Source: Salinivirgaceae bacterium
Lineage (GTDB): Bacteria; Bacteroidota; Bacteroidia; Bacteroidales; SZUA-534
Direction of reading: 5' to 3'
Length of the DNA: 32,130 bases
Assembly (NCBI GenBank): GCA_030620515.1
Contig: JAUXEM010000017.1
Location: forward strand, 1-32,130
In this document: one piece after another, positions 16,125-24,447 of the stretch
Numbering within the stretch: the stretch's first letter is position 1
Layout: every line of letters starts with the position of its first letter
Notes under the pieces: generated by a model
The model's database searches: none
What the model saw: only the letters and a program-made list of their open reading frames with translations
Told to the model about the DNA's origin: nothing
Translations under genes and position numbers: made by a program

Positions 16125-17612
16125 ATGAACAATATAAAAAAACTAAACTCTTTAATGTTTGTAGGTACCGGTTCCGATGTGGGTAAAAGTGTAATAAATG
16201 CAGCCTATTGCCGAATTCTAAAACAAGATGGCTACTCCCCTGCTCCATTCAAGGCTCAAAACATGTCGCTTAATAGCTTTGCTACTCCCAATGGTTTAGA
16301 AATTGGCCGTGCACAAGCAGTACAAGCCGAAGCATGTCAAATTCCTTGTAGTGTTGAAATGAATCCTATACTACTAAAACCAACCGATTACAAAACAGCC
16401 CAAGTGGTACTACATGGCAAACCAATTGGCAATCAAAGTGCAAAAGAATATTTTTTAGGAACCGACCGCGATAATCTTTTTGATGAGGTAGTAAAATCAT
16501 ATAAAACTCTTGCTGCAAATTTCAATCCCATAGTAATGGAAGGAGCTGGTAGTATATCGGAGTTGAATTTGCGCGATAAAGACATTGTAAATATGCGCAT
16601 GGCTATTGCCGCCAATGCTGCCACTTTTTTAATTGCCGACATTGATCGTGGTGGTGTTTTTGGTAGTATTTACGGTACCATTCAATTATTAAGCCCTGAA
16701 GAACGTAAGCATATTAAAGGCATTATTATTAATAAATTCCGTGGCGATATCGACTTATTTACAGAGGGTCGAAAAATGCTTGAAGAACTAACGGGCGTTC
16801 CCGTATTAGCTGTAATACCTTACTTTCGTGATATAAAAATTGAGCAAGAAGACTCTGTTGTTGTTGACAATTACCACGGAGTTAATGTAGCCAATAAATT
16901 AAACATAGCAGTCGTGTTACTTAGGCACATGTCTAACTTTACCGACTTTAATGCAATGGAGCATATTGATGGAGTTCACCTTTTTTACACAGCCGAGCCA
17001 ACCGAAGTTGAAAATGCCGATGTAGTTATTATACCAGGTTCAAAAAACACCATTTCCGATTTAGTTCAGTTGCGGAAAAATGGACTAGCAAAAGCTATTA
17101 TTTCAGCACACAAAAATGAGAAAGCAGTATATGGCATTTGTGGTGGCTACCAAATTATGGGTAAAACAATTAACGACCCCAATAGCATAGAAGGCGATGT
17201 AAGCACTATTCCTGGCTTAGGAATTTTACCAGTCAACACCGAAATACTGAAAAGTAAAACTACGGAACAATGTACTTTTAGTTTTCTTGACAGTTCAAAT
17301 AAGTGTGAAGGCTATGAAATCCATATGGGCAAAACTACTCTTGAAAACGCAAAGCCTTTGTGCAAAACAAAAAACGGAATTGAAGATGGTTGCTATATTA
17401 ATCCAAAAACTTGGGGAAGTTACATACATGGAATACTAGATAACACGGCAGTAATAAATTACATATTAGAGAATAATGGTATAAAAGAAAGGATTAAGCC
17501 ATTCAATTATTCTGAATTTAAAGAAGAACAATTCGATAAATTAGCAGACCATGTTCGTAAAAATACCGATATGCAACAATTTTATGAAATACTTAACAGT
17601 GAAATTAAATAA
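16125..17612 (+). CDS. cobQ: Cobyric acid synthase (glutamine-hydrolysing)
   Basis: Amidates side chains b, d, e and g of adenosylcobyrinic acid a,c-diamide to give adenosylcobyric acid. The N-terminal dethiobiotin-synthetase-like ATPase has the P-loop GTGSDVGKS at 14-22, KAQNMSLNSF near 43-52 and MEGAGSISELNLRDKDIVN. The C-terminal CobQ-type glutamine amidotransferase carries Cys339 in YGICGGYQIMG and His435 in WGSYIHGILDN. The 495 residues are full length. It follows the second cobT after 148 bases of mixed repeat sequence. cbiA, the paralog for the a,c-amidations, is not in the window. Confidence 0.97.
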   Translation: MNNIKKLNSLMFVGTGSDVGKSVINAAYCRILKQDGYSPAPFKAQNMSLNSFATPNGLEIGRAQAVQAEACQIPCSVEMNPILLKPTDYKTAQVVLHGKPIGNQSAKEYFLGTDRDNLFDEVVKSYKTLAANFNPIVMEGAGSISELNLRDKDIVNMRMAIAANAATFLIADIDRGGVFGSIYGTIQLLSPEERKHIKGIIINKFRGDIDLFTEGRKMLEELTGVPVLAVIPYFRDIKIEQEDSVVVDNYHGVNVANKLNIAVVLLRHMSNFTDFNAMEHIDGVHLFYTAEPTEVENADVVIIPGSKNTISDLVQLRKNGLAKAIISAHKNEKAVYGICGGYQIMGKTINDPNSIEGDVSTIPGLGILPVNTEILKSKTTEQCTFSFLDSSNKCEGYEIHMGKTTLENAKPLCKTKNGIEDGCYINPKTWGSYIHGILDNTAVINYILENNGIKERIKPFNYSEFKEEQFDKLADHVRKNTDMQQFYEILNSEIK

Positions 17613-17748
17613 TCCTCGGGGAACCAGCTGCAGTGTAACTTTGGCAGGTGAGTTATATCCAAAAAAATTAAATAAAGCAATATGCAAGCTCTATACCTTA
17701 TATCACCTTGTTACCTTGCTACCTTAAAACCCTAATACCTCTTTACAT
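17613..17748 (+). repeat. Short gap with ACCTTGYT tandem repeat
   Basis: Positions 17693-17730 contain ACCTT about every 9 bases (ATACCTTATATCACCTTG, then TTACCTTGCTACCTTA), a degenerate short tandem repeat different from the CTTTGCG type elsewhere. The left part, CCTCGGGGAACCAGCTGC (17614-17631), is markedly GC-rich for this genome; no known element is recognised. Confidence 0.45.
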
Positions 17749-18765
17749 ATGATAAACGGACACGGAAACGATTTACATAACTACCCAAATATTATTGCCG
17801 ATTTTAGCTCAAATGTTTGGTTCGAAGGCCCTAAACCCGAATTACTCAATTATTTGTGTAACCATATTAAAAGGATAGCAAATTATCCTGAGCCAAATGC
17901 TATTTCATTTACTCAAAAAGCAGCAAATTTCTACAAACTACCCAATAGTTTCTGCATAGCTACAAATGGCTCAGCCGAAGCTTTTTATCTAATTGCTCAA
18001 GCATTAAACAAAAATACAGCAACAATTATAGCTCCTGCTTTTGCCGAGTATGCAGATGCTTGCGAGCAGCACAATATTTCAGTTGAGTATATACTTAACT
18101 CAAACATTAACAGTAAACACCAATTTAATACTCAACTTGTTTGGTTTGCAAACCCAAATAATCCTGACGGTAAAGTTATTTCTACAACTACAATTGAGGC
18201 TTGGCTAAAAATGCATCCCAATACTACTTTTATTATAGATGAAGCTTATGCTGAGCTATGTACAAAATTTGAATCGTCTATTAGCTTAATTCAAAAATAT
18301 AAAAATCTGATTATTACAAAATCGTTCACGAAAGCCTTTGTCATACCAGGATTACGCTTGGGCATTATTTTAACATCCGATTCACATATTAAAAAATTAC
18401 ATAATTATCAAATACCATGGGCGGTAAATAGCTTAGCTATTGCAGCTGGTAATTATATTATAAATAACTATCAGTCTCTACTATTAGATAAAAAAATACT
18501 AACCAGATATTCTAAACAGTTACAGAAAAACCTAAATAGTATTCCAAACATTAATGTTTTAGAAGCTGACTGCAACTACTTTTTGGCAGAAACCAAACAC
18601 AAAACGGCAGCTGAATTAAAAGAATACTTAGCAAAAAATCACGGTTTACTTATTCGTGACGCATCAAATTTTAAAAGTTTAAGCTCAGGTCATTTTCGAA
18701 TTGCCATTCAGTCTGAACAAAATAATAACCTTTTAGTGCAAGCTCTAAAACAATGGATGCAATAA
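17749..18765 (+). CDS. cobD: L-threonine-O-3-phosphate decarboxylase
   Basis: A PLP-dependent fold-type I enzyme that makes (R)-1-aminopropan-2-ol phosphate for the nucleotide loop. The 338 residues resemble histidinol-phosphate aminotransferases: MINGHGNDLHNYPNIIADFS is the typical CobD start (GHGGN..., here GHGND). ATNGSAEAFY binds the cofactor phosphate, FANPNNPDGK and FIIDEAYAE are conserved, the PLP lysine is Lys195 in KSFTKAFVIPGLRLG, and the C-terminal FRIAIQ carries the carboxylate-binding arginine. It overlaps cbiB, whose product uses the aminopropanol phosphate, by 13 bases. There is no kinase extension on the protein, so its substrate must come from a separate threonine kinase. Confidence 0.92.
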   Translation: MINGHGNDLHNYPNIIADFSSNVWFEGPKPELLNYLCNHIKRIANYPEPNAISFTQKAANFYKLPNSFCIATNGSAEAFYLIAQALNKNTATIIAPAFAEYADACEQHNISVEYILNSNINSKHQFNTQLVWFANPNNPDGKVISTTTIEAWLKMHPNTTFIIDEAYAELCTKFESSISLIQKYKNLIITKSFTKAFVIPGLRLGIILTSDSHIKKLHNYQIPWAVNSLAIAAGNYIINNYQSLLLDKKILTRYSKQLQKNLNSIPNINVLEADCNYFLAETKHKTAAELKEYLAKNHGLLIRDASNFKSLSSGHFRIAIQSEQNNNLLVQALKQWMQ

Positions 18766-19703
18766 TAAATCAAACTCTAATAGCTTCGCTTATTATTGGG
18801 TTTATACTCGATAGTATTATTGGTGACCCACTGTGGCTACCACATCCCATAAGGCTATTTGGCAATATTATAAGTAAGGCAGAAAAAAAGCTCAACAAAA
18901 ATAAGCATCGCAAAATTAAGGGAGCAATAGTAGCTGTATCTTTAATTTCGTTAACTTGGTTAATACTATTCTTAATTTTCAAATATATTGAGGCTTATAA
19001 AATTCCATTAATTATAGCCACTAGCATTGGCGTATTTTATGGTATTGCTAATCATAGTTTAATTAAAGAGGCTTGGCGAGTTGAGAAAGCTATGCAAAAC
19101 GAAAGTATAGAGACAGCTCGTATTAAGCTTAGTTACATTGTTGGGCGCGAAACCAAACAATTAAATAAGCAACAGATTCGAACTGCAATTTTAGAAACAC
19201 TTGCCGAAAATTTAAGCGATGGTATAATTGCTCCGCTTTTATACTTTGCTATTGGAGGCGTTCCGCTAATGTTAGCATATAAAATGATAAACACTCTCGA
19301 CTCAATGATAGGATACAAAAACGAACGCTATAAACAATTTGGTTGGTTTGCAGCTAAAACCGACGATATTTTTAATTTTATTCCGGCTCGCATTACCGCC
19401 CTAATTATGGTTTTTATAACACTTAGCTATAGAGGCATATTATTTATTTTTAAATATGCAAATAATCATAGCAGCCCTAACGCAGGTTACCCTGAGGCTG
19501 CCCTTAGTGGTATACTTAACCTACAGTTTGGTGGCTCTAATTATTATCATGGTAAAATGGTACAAAAACCATTTATTGGCAATAATAATAGGTCTGTTAC
19601 ACATATTGATATTATTAAAGCCTGCTTAATTAATGCAGCCACATCTATTATTATGCTTAGTGCTATAATTATAATTTACCACTATGCAGCAGTCCTTGTC
19701 TGA
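18753..19703 (+). CDS. cbiB: Adenosylcobinamide-phosphate synthase
   Basis: Attaches aminopropanol phosphate to adenosylcobyric acid at the inner membrane. The 316-residue membrane protein shows the family signatures GFILDSIIGDPLWLPHPIRLFG, IVGRETKQLN, TAILETLAENLSDGIIAPLLY, NTLDSMIGYKNERYKQFGWFAAKTDD and SPNAGYPEAALSGIL. Hydrophobic segments lie near 10-25, 55-100, 160-180, 210-235 and at the C-terminus. It overlaps cobD by 13 bases (ATGGATGCAATAA junction). It is the last canonical cob gene; a P-loop NTPase follows 77 bases on. Confidence 0.96.
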   Translation: MDAIINQTLIASLIIGFILDSIIGDPLWLPHPIRLFGNIISKAEKKLNKNKHRKIKGAIVAVSLISLTWLILFLIFKYIEAYKIPLIIATSIGVFYGIANHSLIKEAWRVEKAMQNESIETARIKLSYIVGRETKQLNKQQIRTAILETLAENLSDGIIAPLLYFAIGGVPLMLAYKMINTLDSMIGYKNERYKQFGWFAAKTDDIFNFIPARITALIMVFITLSYRGILFIFKYANNHSSPNAGYPEAALSGILNLQFGGSNYYHGKMVQKPFIGNNNRSVTHIDIIKACLINAATSIIMLSAIIIIYHYAAVLV

Positions 19704-19780
19704 GATAAAAATTGAGAAATACTCTTCCATAATTAATAGGTATTTATAACAACCAATGCGTTAGTGCAATTCTTTTACAG

Positions 19781-20383
19781 ATGAAAAATAAACGAATTAT
19801 AATTACAGGTGGTGGTGGCTCAGGCAAAACATCTATTATAAATACTCTGGGCAAAAAAGGCTTTTCTACTTATCCAGAGGTGTCTCGTCAAATAATTAAA
19901 AAGCAACAGCTAATAAATGGAGATTTAACCCCATGGCAAAATCTTTCTTGTTTTGCAGAAGAGTGCTTATGCAGAATGGAAAAACAACTGGATAATAACC
20001 TTAATGAATTTTCATTTTACGACAGAGGTATTCCCGATATAATTGCTTACCTAAAAGTTAATAAATTTGAAGTTAAGGATAAGTACTTTGCAAAAGCAAA
20101 CCAATACTACAATACCGTTTTTATTTGCCCGCCCTGGAAAGATATATTTATTAACGATGCCCAACGACCCGAGACTTTTGAATACTCAAAAAGTATTTAT
20201 TTAAGCATTAAAAAGATTTACTCTGATTTAGGTTTTAAGTTAATAGAATTACCAAAAATATCGGTCAAATTACGAGTAAAAATTATTGAAAATTATATAA
20301 AATTGCACTCAAATAATCTTATTTTTCAAAACAACAATCACTATACAGTAACAGAAAACTCTTTTCCATCGGTAGCCAAATAA
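19781..20383 (+). CDS. P-loop NTPase/kinase-like protein (AAA_28 type) at the end of the B12 cluster
   Basis: A 200-residue cytoplasmic P-loop protein. The Walker A motif GGGGSGKT is at 10-17, followed by KKGFSTYPEVSRQIIKKQ and later FSFYDRGIPDIIAYL, a DRG motif seen in NadR/AAA_28-like small-molecule kinases. PPWKDIFINDAQRPETFEYS may form the lid and substrate region. The family includes nicotinamide riboside kinase-like and uncharacterised proteins, so a kinase activity is plausible but the substrate is not readable. The gene lies 77 bases after cbiB on the same strand and near cobD, whose substrate L-threonine phosphate needs a kinase not otherwise seen here. Its 3' end overlaps rnz on the opposite strand by 43 bases. 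Confidence 0.82.
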   Translation: MKNKRIIITGGGGSGKTSIINTLGKKGFSTYPEVSRQIIKKQQLINGDLTPWQNLSCFAEECLCRMEKQLDNNLNEFSFYDRGIPDIIAYLKVNKFEVKDKYFAKANQYYNTVFICPPWKDIFINDAQRPETFEYSKSIYLSIKKIYSDLGFKLIELPKISVKLRVKIIENYIKLHSNNLIFQNNNHYTVTENSFPSVAK

Positions 20384-21261
20384 CTATGCGGAAAAACTTC
20401 ACGAGCCTCATTCAATAAGATATTCAGGTTTTTATACCTATTAGAGAAATGCCCCAATAATAGTTTTCCAACATTCGCTTTTAAGGCAATTTCAGCAGCT
20501 TGTCTTGCGGTAGTATGCCCAGTTTGCTTGGCTCGTTTTTTACCTTCATCGGCAAAAGTAGACTCGTGATACAACAAATCAATTCCAGAAATCAGTGGAA
20601 CAATTTTTTCAAGCTTAGCAGTATCAGATACAAAAGCATAGGAACGGGCTTTGGGTGGCTTCAAAGTTAATTGTTCATTGGAATAAAAAGTTCCTTCAAT
20701 ATCTGTAAAACTATTCCCCTCTCTAATTCCATGTAACTCCTTTATGGGAATATTTAAGTGCGTAATCATATCCTTTCGCAAACTACGTAAGCGAGGTTTC
20801 TCTTTAAAAAGAAAACCACAGGTAGGTACTCTATGTCTAAGCGGAAAAGATTCAACGGTTAATTTATCGTCTTCAAACAAAAGGGTTAAGCCATCGTCGT
20901 AATGTAAAGCATGATATTTAATTTCATAACCTAAAGTATGATCGAAAGTGGCTAAGAAGGTATCGATAAGTCCTTTTAGCTTGTAAGGACCATAAATATT
21001 CAATGGATGTTTCCTATCTAATAAATTAAAAGTAGATATAATACCAAAAATACCAAGAAAATGATCGCCATGTAGGTGGCTAATAAATATATGATTTAGC
21101 TTTCCTGTTTTAACTTTAAACCTACGGAACTGAATTTGAGTACCTTCGCCACAATCTATTAAAAAAAAACGCTCAAGCACATTAAGTACCTGAGCGGTTG
21201 AAAATCGTTCGGGAGTAGGTAATGCTGAGCTACTCCCCAATATTCTTAAAGAAAAATCCAC
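20341..21261 (-). CDS. rnz: Ribonuclease Z (tRNA 3' endonuclease)
   Basis: A metallo-beta-lactamase-fold endonuclease that trims tRNA precursors at the 3' end. The 306-residue short-form protein opens with LRILGSSSALPTPERFSTAQ, has FLIDCGEGTQIQ, the zinc motif SHLHGDHFLG with His62, His64, Asp66 and His67, then FVSDTAKLE, YHESTFADEGKKRAKQTGHTTARQAA and LLLGHFSNRY. The start is GTG (complement of 21259-21261), placed immediately after the stop of the STAS gene with no gap, which implies coupled translation. Its last 43 bases are antisense to the end of the P-loop NTPase gene. Confidence 0.96.
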   Translation of the reverse strand: MDFSLRILGSSSALPTPERFSTAQVLNVLERFFLIDCGEGTQIQFRRFKVKTGKLNHIFISHLHGDHFLGIFGIISTFNLLDRKHPLNIYGPYKLKGLIDTFLATFDHTLGYEIKYHALHYDDGLTLLFEDDKLTVESFPLRHRVPTCGFLFKEKPRLRSLRKDMITHLNIPIKELHGIREGNSFTDIEGTFYSNEQLTLKPPKARSYAFVSDTAKLEKIVPLISGIDLLYHESTFADEGKKRAKQTGHTTARQAAEIALKANVGKLLLGHFSNRYKNLNILLNEAREVFPHSYLATDGKEFSVTV

Positions 21262-21612
21262 TTATACCTCTTCCTTAGTAATTATGGTAGCGGCTTCTTC
21301 TATAGTATTTGTAATGTTTAAAACGGTATCTAATTGAGAAATTGTTATTAATCTTTCTACAGCGGTTTGCAACCCTGACAATACAAATATTCCATTTGCA
21401 TTTTTACAAAGCCTATTGGCTACAAGAATAGCACTCAATCCTGAAGAGTCGCAATAACGGCAATTACTTAAATCAAGAATAATATTTTTCTCACCATTTC
21501 CGGCAATTAATACTAACTCAGATTTCAACGAAGGAGCGATATGTGTATCAAGCTTATCAATCATTACCTCTATCTGAGTATATTTATCAAGCTTTTCAAT
21601 TTTAAATTCCAT
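21262..21612 (-). CDS. STAS-domain protein (anti-sigma factor antagonist-like)
   Basis: A 116-residue single STAS domain. The strand-helix pattern and NIILDLSNCRYCDSSGLSAIL match anti-sigma antagonists; Ser56 or Ser57 in DSSG is the position phosphorylated by a partner kinase in the SpoIIAA/RsbV group. I use the ATG at 21612; the upstream TTG adds only two residues. The stop codon touches the GTG start of rnz, so the two form a transcription unit, an arrangement of STAS protein plus RNase Z. A possible -7 box TATATTTG lies at the complement of 21647-21654. No partner kinase or anti-sigma factor is in the window, so its circuit is unknown. Confidence 0.87.
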   Translation of the reverse strand: MEFKIEKLDKYTQIEVMIDKLDTHIAPSLKSELVLIAGNGEKNIILDLSNCRYCDSSGLSAILVANRLCKNANGIFVLSGLQTAVERLITISQLDTVLNITNTIEEAATIITKEEV

Positions 21613-21952
21613 GGGCAAATATTTACTGTTTACAATCGAATTTTATCAAATATAATAAAACTATTCCTCAATTCTACATAAAGTCATTTACTTTTTTTCT
21701 CATAATGAAAAAAAACAACTAAAATTAATTTCATCAATAATTTAAATCTATTTTTGATAGAGCAATAAATGAATAAGCTCGCAGCAAACTTACAAAGTAT
21801 CAAAAATAGAATTTATTATATTTCGCACCTATCTTTGTGCCATATAGCATTATCAAGGTCGGAGTATTAGGCGCATTCATACCGCTACGCTATCATGATT
21901 CGTTCAACTTACAAACCTTTTGCCTCGCCTTTATGATTTGAGTTTCACACAT
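21613..21952. other. Intergenic region, no gene recognised
   Basis: The stretch holds candidate promoter boxes: TATATTTG on the minus strand (complement of 21647-21654) for the STAS-rnz unit and TATCTTTG on the plus strand (21830-21837) with nothing coding behind it. Between 21840 and 21930 the base composition is less AT-rich than its surroundings. No tRNA or known RNA family is recognised. Confidence 0.4.
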
Positions 21953-21984
21953 AAAAAAAACCCAGAGTGCAATACTCTGGGTTT
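21953..21984 (-). terminator. Intrinsic terminator after rpsA
   Basis: On the minus strand AACCCAGAGT and ACTCTGGGTT form a stem of about 10 bp with a short TTGC loop, followed by eight T residues (complement of 21953-21960). It lies about 25-55 bases past the rpsA stop codon. On the plus strand the hairpin lacks a good T run. Confidence 0.9.
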
Positions 21985-22007
21985 GGAGTGTAATATAAAT
22001 TATTACT

Positions 22008-24176
22008 TTATTCTGCTTTTTCTTCGTCAGCTTTCTTGTCATCAGCTTTTGCTGCCTTTTTAGCTGCTGGTTTTTTAGCTGCTGGCTTTTTAGCTGTTGG
22101 CTTTTCTTCTTTAGCTGGAGCTTCAGTTTTAGCATCTTCTTTAACTTCTTCTTTAGCTGCTGCTTTAGTTTTAGTTTTTGTTTCTGCTTTTGCTTTTGCT
22201 TCTTCTTTTACAGGAGCTTCAACTTTAGCTTCTGTTTTTACAGGTGCTTCAACTTTAGCTTCTTCTTTGACTGTTTCTTTAGCTGGAGCTTTTTTAGCAG
22301 CTGGTTTCTTTGCAGCTGGCTTCTCTTCCGATTCCATCTTATCTTTAAGTGCAGCTAAAGCTGAAATGTCACCTAAAGTTGTTTTCTCCATGTTATCAGT
22401 CATTTTCTTAGATGTTTTTTTAGCTGATTTATTATCTACAGAGCGTCTCTCTCTGTCTTCAGCTCTTTTTACATCTTCGAATACACGTGAGTGGCTAACA
22501 ATAATTTTCTTACCGTCTTTGTTAAAGTCAATAACTTTAAATTGTAATTGCTCATCTAATTTAGCAGGTGTTCCTTCCTCTTTAACTAAATGCTTTGGAG
22601 TACAGAATCCTTCAACACCGTAAGGTAATGAAATAACGCCACCTTTATCAGCTAGCTCAATAATAGTACCTTCGTGAATTGAGTCAATCTGGAAAATTGT
22701 TTCAAACACATCCCATGGATTCTCTTCCAATTGTTTGTGTCCTAAACGTAATCTTCTATTGTCTTTGTCTATTTCTAAAACAACAACTTCAATATCAGCT
22801 GCTATAGAAGTGAATTCAGCTGGATGCTTAATTTTCTTAGTCCAAGAAAGATCAGAGATATGAATTAATCCGTCAACACCTTCTTCAATTTCAACAAATA
22901 CACCAAAGTTAGTGAAGTTGCGAACTTTTGCTCCGTGGTTTGAATCAACAGCATATTTCGATTCAATTTTATCCCATGGATCAGTCTTAAGCTGCTTCAT
23001 TCCAAGAGACATTTTTCTTTCGTCGCGGTCAAGTGTTAAAATAACAGCCTCAACTTCGCTACCAACCGATAAGAATTCATTAGCACTACGTAAGTGCTGC
23101 GACCAAGACATTTCAGATACGTGAATAAGACCTTCAACTCCTGCTGCAATTTCAACAAATGCACCATAATCAGCCATAACAACCACTTTACCTTTAACCT
23201 TATCGCCAACTGCAAGTTTTTCGTCTAAAGCATCCCATGGATGAGGAGTAAGTTGTTTAAGTCCTAATGCAATACGTTTCTTATCATCATCAAAGTCAAG
23301 AATTACTACATTAAGTTTCTGGTCAAGTTGTACAATCTCTTCTGGGTGTGAAATACGTCCCCATGAAAGGTCCGTAATGTGGATAAGTCCATCAACACCA
23401 CCAAGGTCAATAAATACACCATAAGATGTAATATTTTTAACAGTTCCTTCAAGAACTTGTCCTTTTTCAAGCTTAGCAATAATCTCTTTCTTCTGTTGCT
23501 CAAGCTCAGCTTCAATAAGAGCTTTGTGAGAAACCACAACGTTTTTGAATTCCTGATTAATTTTAACCACTTTGAATTCCATTGATTTCCCAACATATAT
23601 ATCGTAGTCACGTATTGGCTTAACATCAATTTGCGATCCGGGGAGGAAAGACTCTATACCAAATACATCTACAATCATACCACCTTTAGTACGACACTTA
23701 ATGAAACCTTTAATAATTTCGTTATTCTCAAGGGCTTCGTTAACACGATCCCAAGAACGTAATGCGCGTGCTTTTTTGTGCGATAATAATAATTGACCAG
23801 CACTATCTTCCTGGCTTTCTACAAATACTTCAACAGTATCGCCAATTTTTAAATCTTCGTTGTAACGGAATTCGTTCATGTTAACAACACCTTCCGATTT
23901 GTAACCAATGTTAATTAAAGCTTCGCGCTTATTCATTGCTACAACAGTACCATCAATTACTTCATTTTCTGAAATTGTTGATAGTGTTTGATCGTAAATA
24001 TCTTCTAATTTTTTACGATCAGCTGATTCATCAACCGCATCGCTTTCATAAGCATCCCAATCAAACTCTTCAGTTTTTGGTGCTACTTTTGTTTCTTTTG
24101 CCTCAACAGCTACCTGCTCTTGTGCCTCAACATTTTGCTCAACTTCCTGAGCCTTGTTTTCTTCTTTGTTTTCCAT
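22008..24176 (-). CDS. rpsA: 30S ribosomal protein S1 with long charged C-terminal tail
   Basis: Binds mRNA at the ribosome and supports initiation, important in Bacteroidota where Shine-Dalgarno pairing is weak. Six S1 OB-fold domains are seen at about 71-135, 153-220, 239-308, 324-395, 410-482 and 497-563; the middle ones are the clearest (VKNITSYGVFIDLGGVDGLI, VMADYGAFVEIAAGVEGLIH, FTNFGVFVEIEEGVDGLIHI). An acidic N-terminal 70 residues precede them. After TTLGDISALAALKDKME (about 599-615) comes a tail of some 105 residues made of Lys, Ala, Glu and Pro in repeated AAKKPAAKK and KEEAKVEAPVK units. The total of 722 is longer than the 557 of E. coli. A terminator follows; a promoter candidate is at 24229-24260. 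Confidence 0.97.
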   Translation of the reverse strand: MENKEENKAQEVEQNVEAQEQVAVEAKETKVAPKTEEFDWDAYESDAVDESADRKKLEDIYDQTLSTISENEVIDGTVVAMNKREALINIGYKSEGVVNMNEFRYNEDLKIGDTVEVFVESQEDSAGQLLLSHKKARALRSWDRVNEALENNEIIKGFIKCRTKGGMIVDVFGIESFLPGSQIDVKPIRDYDIYVGKSMEFKVVKINQEFKNVVVSHKALIEAELEQQKKEIIAKLEKGQVLEGTVKNITSYGVFIDLGGVDGLIHITDLSWGRISHPEEIVQLDQKLNVVILDFDDDKKRIALGLKQLTPHPWDALDEKLAVGDKVKGKVVVMADYGAFVEIAAGVEGLIHVSEMSWSQHLRSANEFLSVGSEVEAVILTLDRDERKMSLGMKQLKTDPWDKIESKYAVDSNHGAKVRNFTNFGVFVEIEEGVDGLIHISDLSWTKKIKHPAEFTSIAADIEVVVLEIDKDNRRLRLGHKQLEENPWDVFETIFQIDSIHEGTIIELADKGGVISLPYGVEGFCTPKHLVKEEGTPAKLDEQLQFKVIDFNKDGKKIIVSHSRVFEDVKRAEDRERRSVDNKSAKKTSKKMTDNMEKTTLGDISALAALKDKMESEEKPAAKKPAAKKAPAKETVKEEAKVEAPVKTEAKVEAPVKEEAKAKAETKTKTKAAAKEEVKEDAKTEAPAKEEKPTAKKPAAKKPAAKKAAKADDKKADEEKAE
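22011..22328 (-). repeat. Low-complexity repeat coding the S1 tail
   Basis: The DNA for residues 617-722 of S1 is a degenerate repeat of GCTGCTAAAAAGCCA-like and GAAGCTAAAGTTGAAGCT-like units (as read on the minus strand). AAKKPAAKK occurs near both ends and KVEAPVK appears twice in the middle. It also creates long meaningless open frames on the plus strand. Such a tract is prone to length change by slippage. Confidence 0.8.
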
Positions 24177-24228
24177 CTAAATTCAATACAATTAATAAGT
24201 TAGACATTATATTTAATATTTCGCAGCG

Positions 24229-24260
24229 CAAAATAACATTATTTGTATCAGAAACACAAA
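24229..24260 (-). promoter_or_regulatory. Candidate rpsA promoter
   Basis: On the minus strand TTTG (complement of 24257-24260) and TTATTTTG (complement of 24229-24236) are 20 bases apart, close to the Bacteroidota -33/-7 pattern though the second base of the -7 box deviates. It leaves a leader of about 45-50 bases before the rpsA ATG. Confidence 0.45.
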
Positions 24261-24447
24261 CAATTAGCTGTGTTTTTTTTTAGGATTTCATATATGGTAA
24301 TATATTGAACATGTGGGACTTTAAATAGCAATATTCTATACTTTCAATTAATCAAAATGCAGACAATAAATACACATATAAATAAAAATCTTCTATCTGC
24401 TTACAAAAGCAAATAAAAGATTATTAATTCAAGGTAAAAATGAGAAT

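Noticed and set aside
17613-17660. GC-rich CCTCGGGGAACCAGCTGC after cobQ, resembling the L13 and L5 pieces of the cobalamin riboswitches.
   Set aside because: There is no B12 box, no P3 or P2 stem and no promoter, and the order of elements is wrong. Chance or a decayed element.
22036-22623. Long plus-strand ORF opposite rpsA, Ala/Ser/Phe-rich.
   Set aside because: It is the shadow of the Lys/Ala/Glu repeat tail of S1.
24252-24280. Hairpin AAACACA/TGTGTTT followed by a T run on the plus strand, terminator-like.
   Set aside because: No plus-strand gene lies upstream and it falls over the candidate rpsA promoter; the stem is short and AT-rich.
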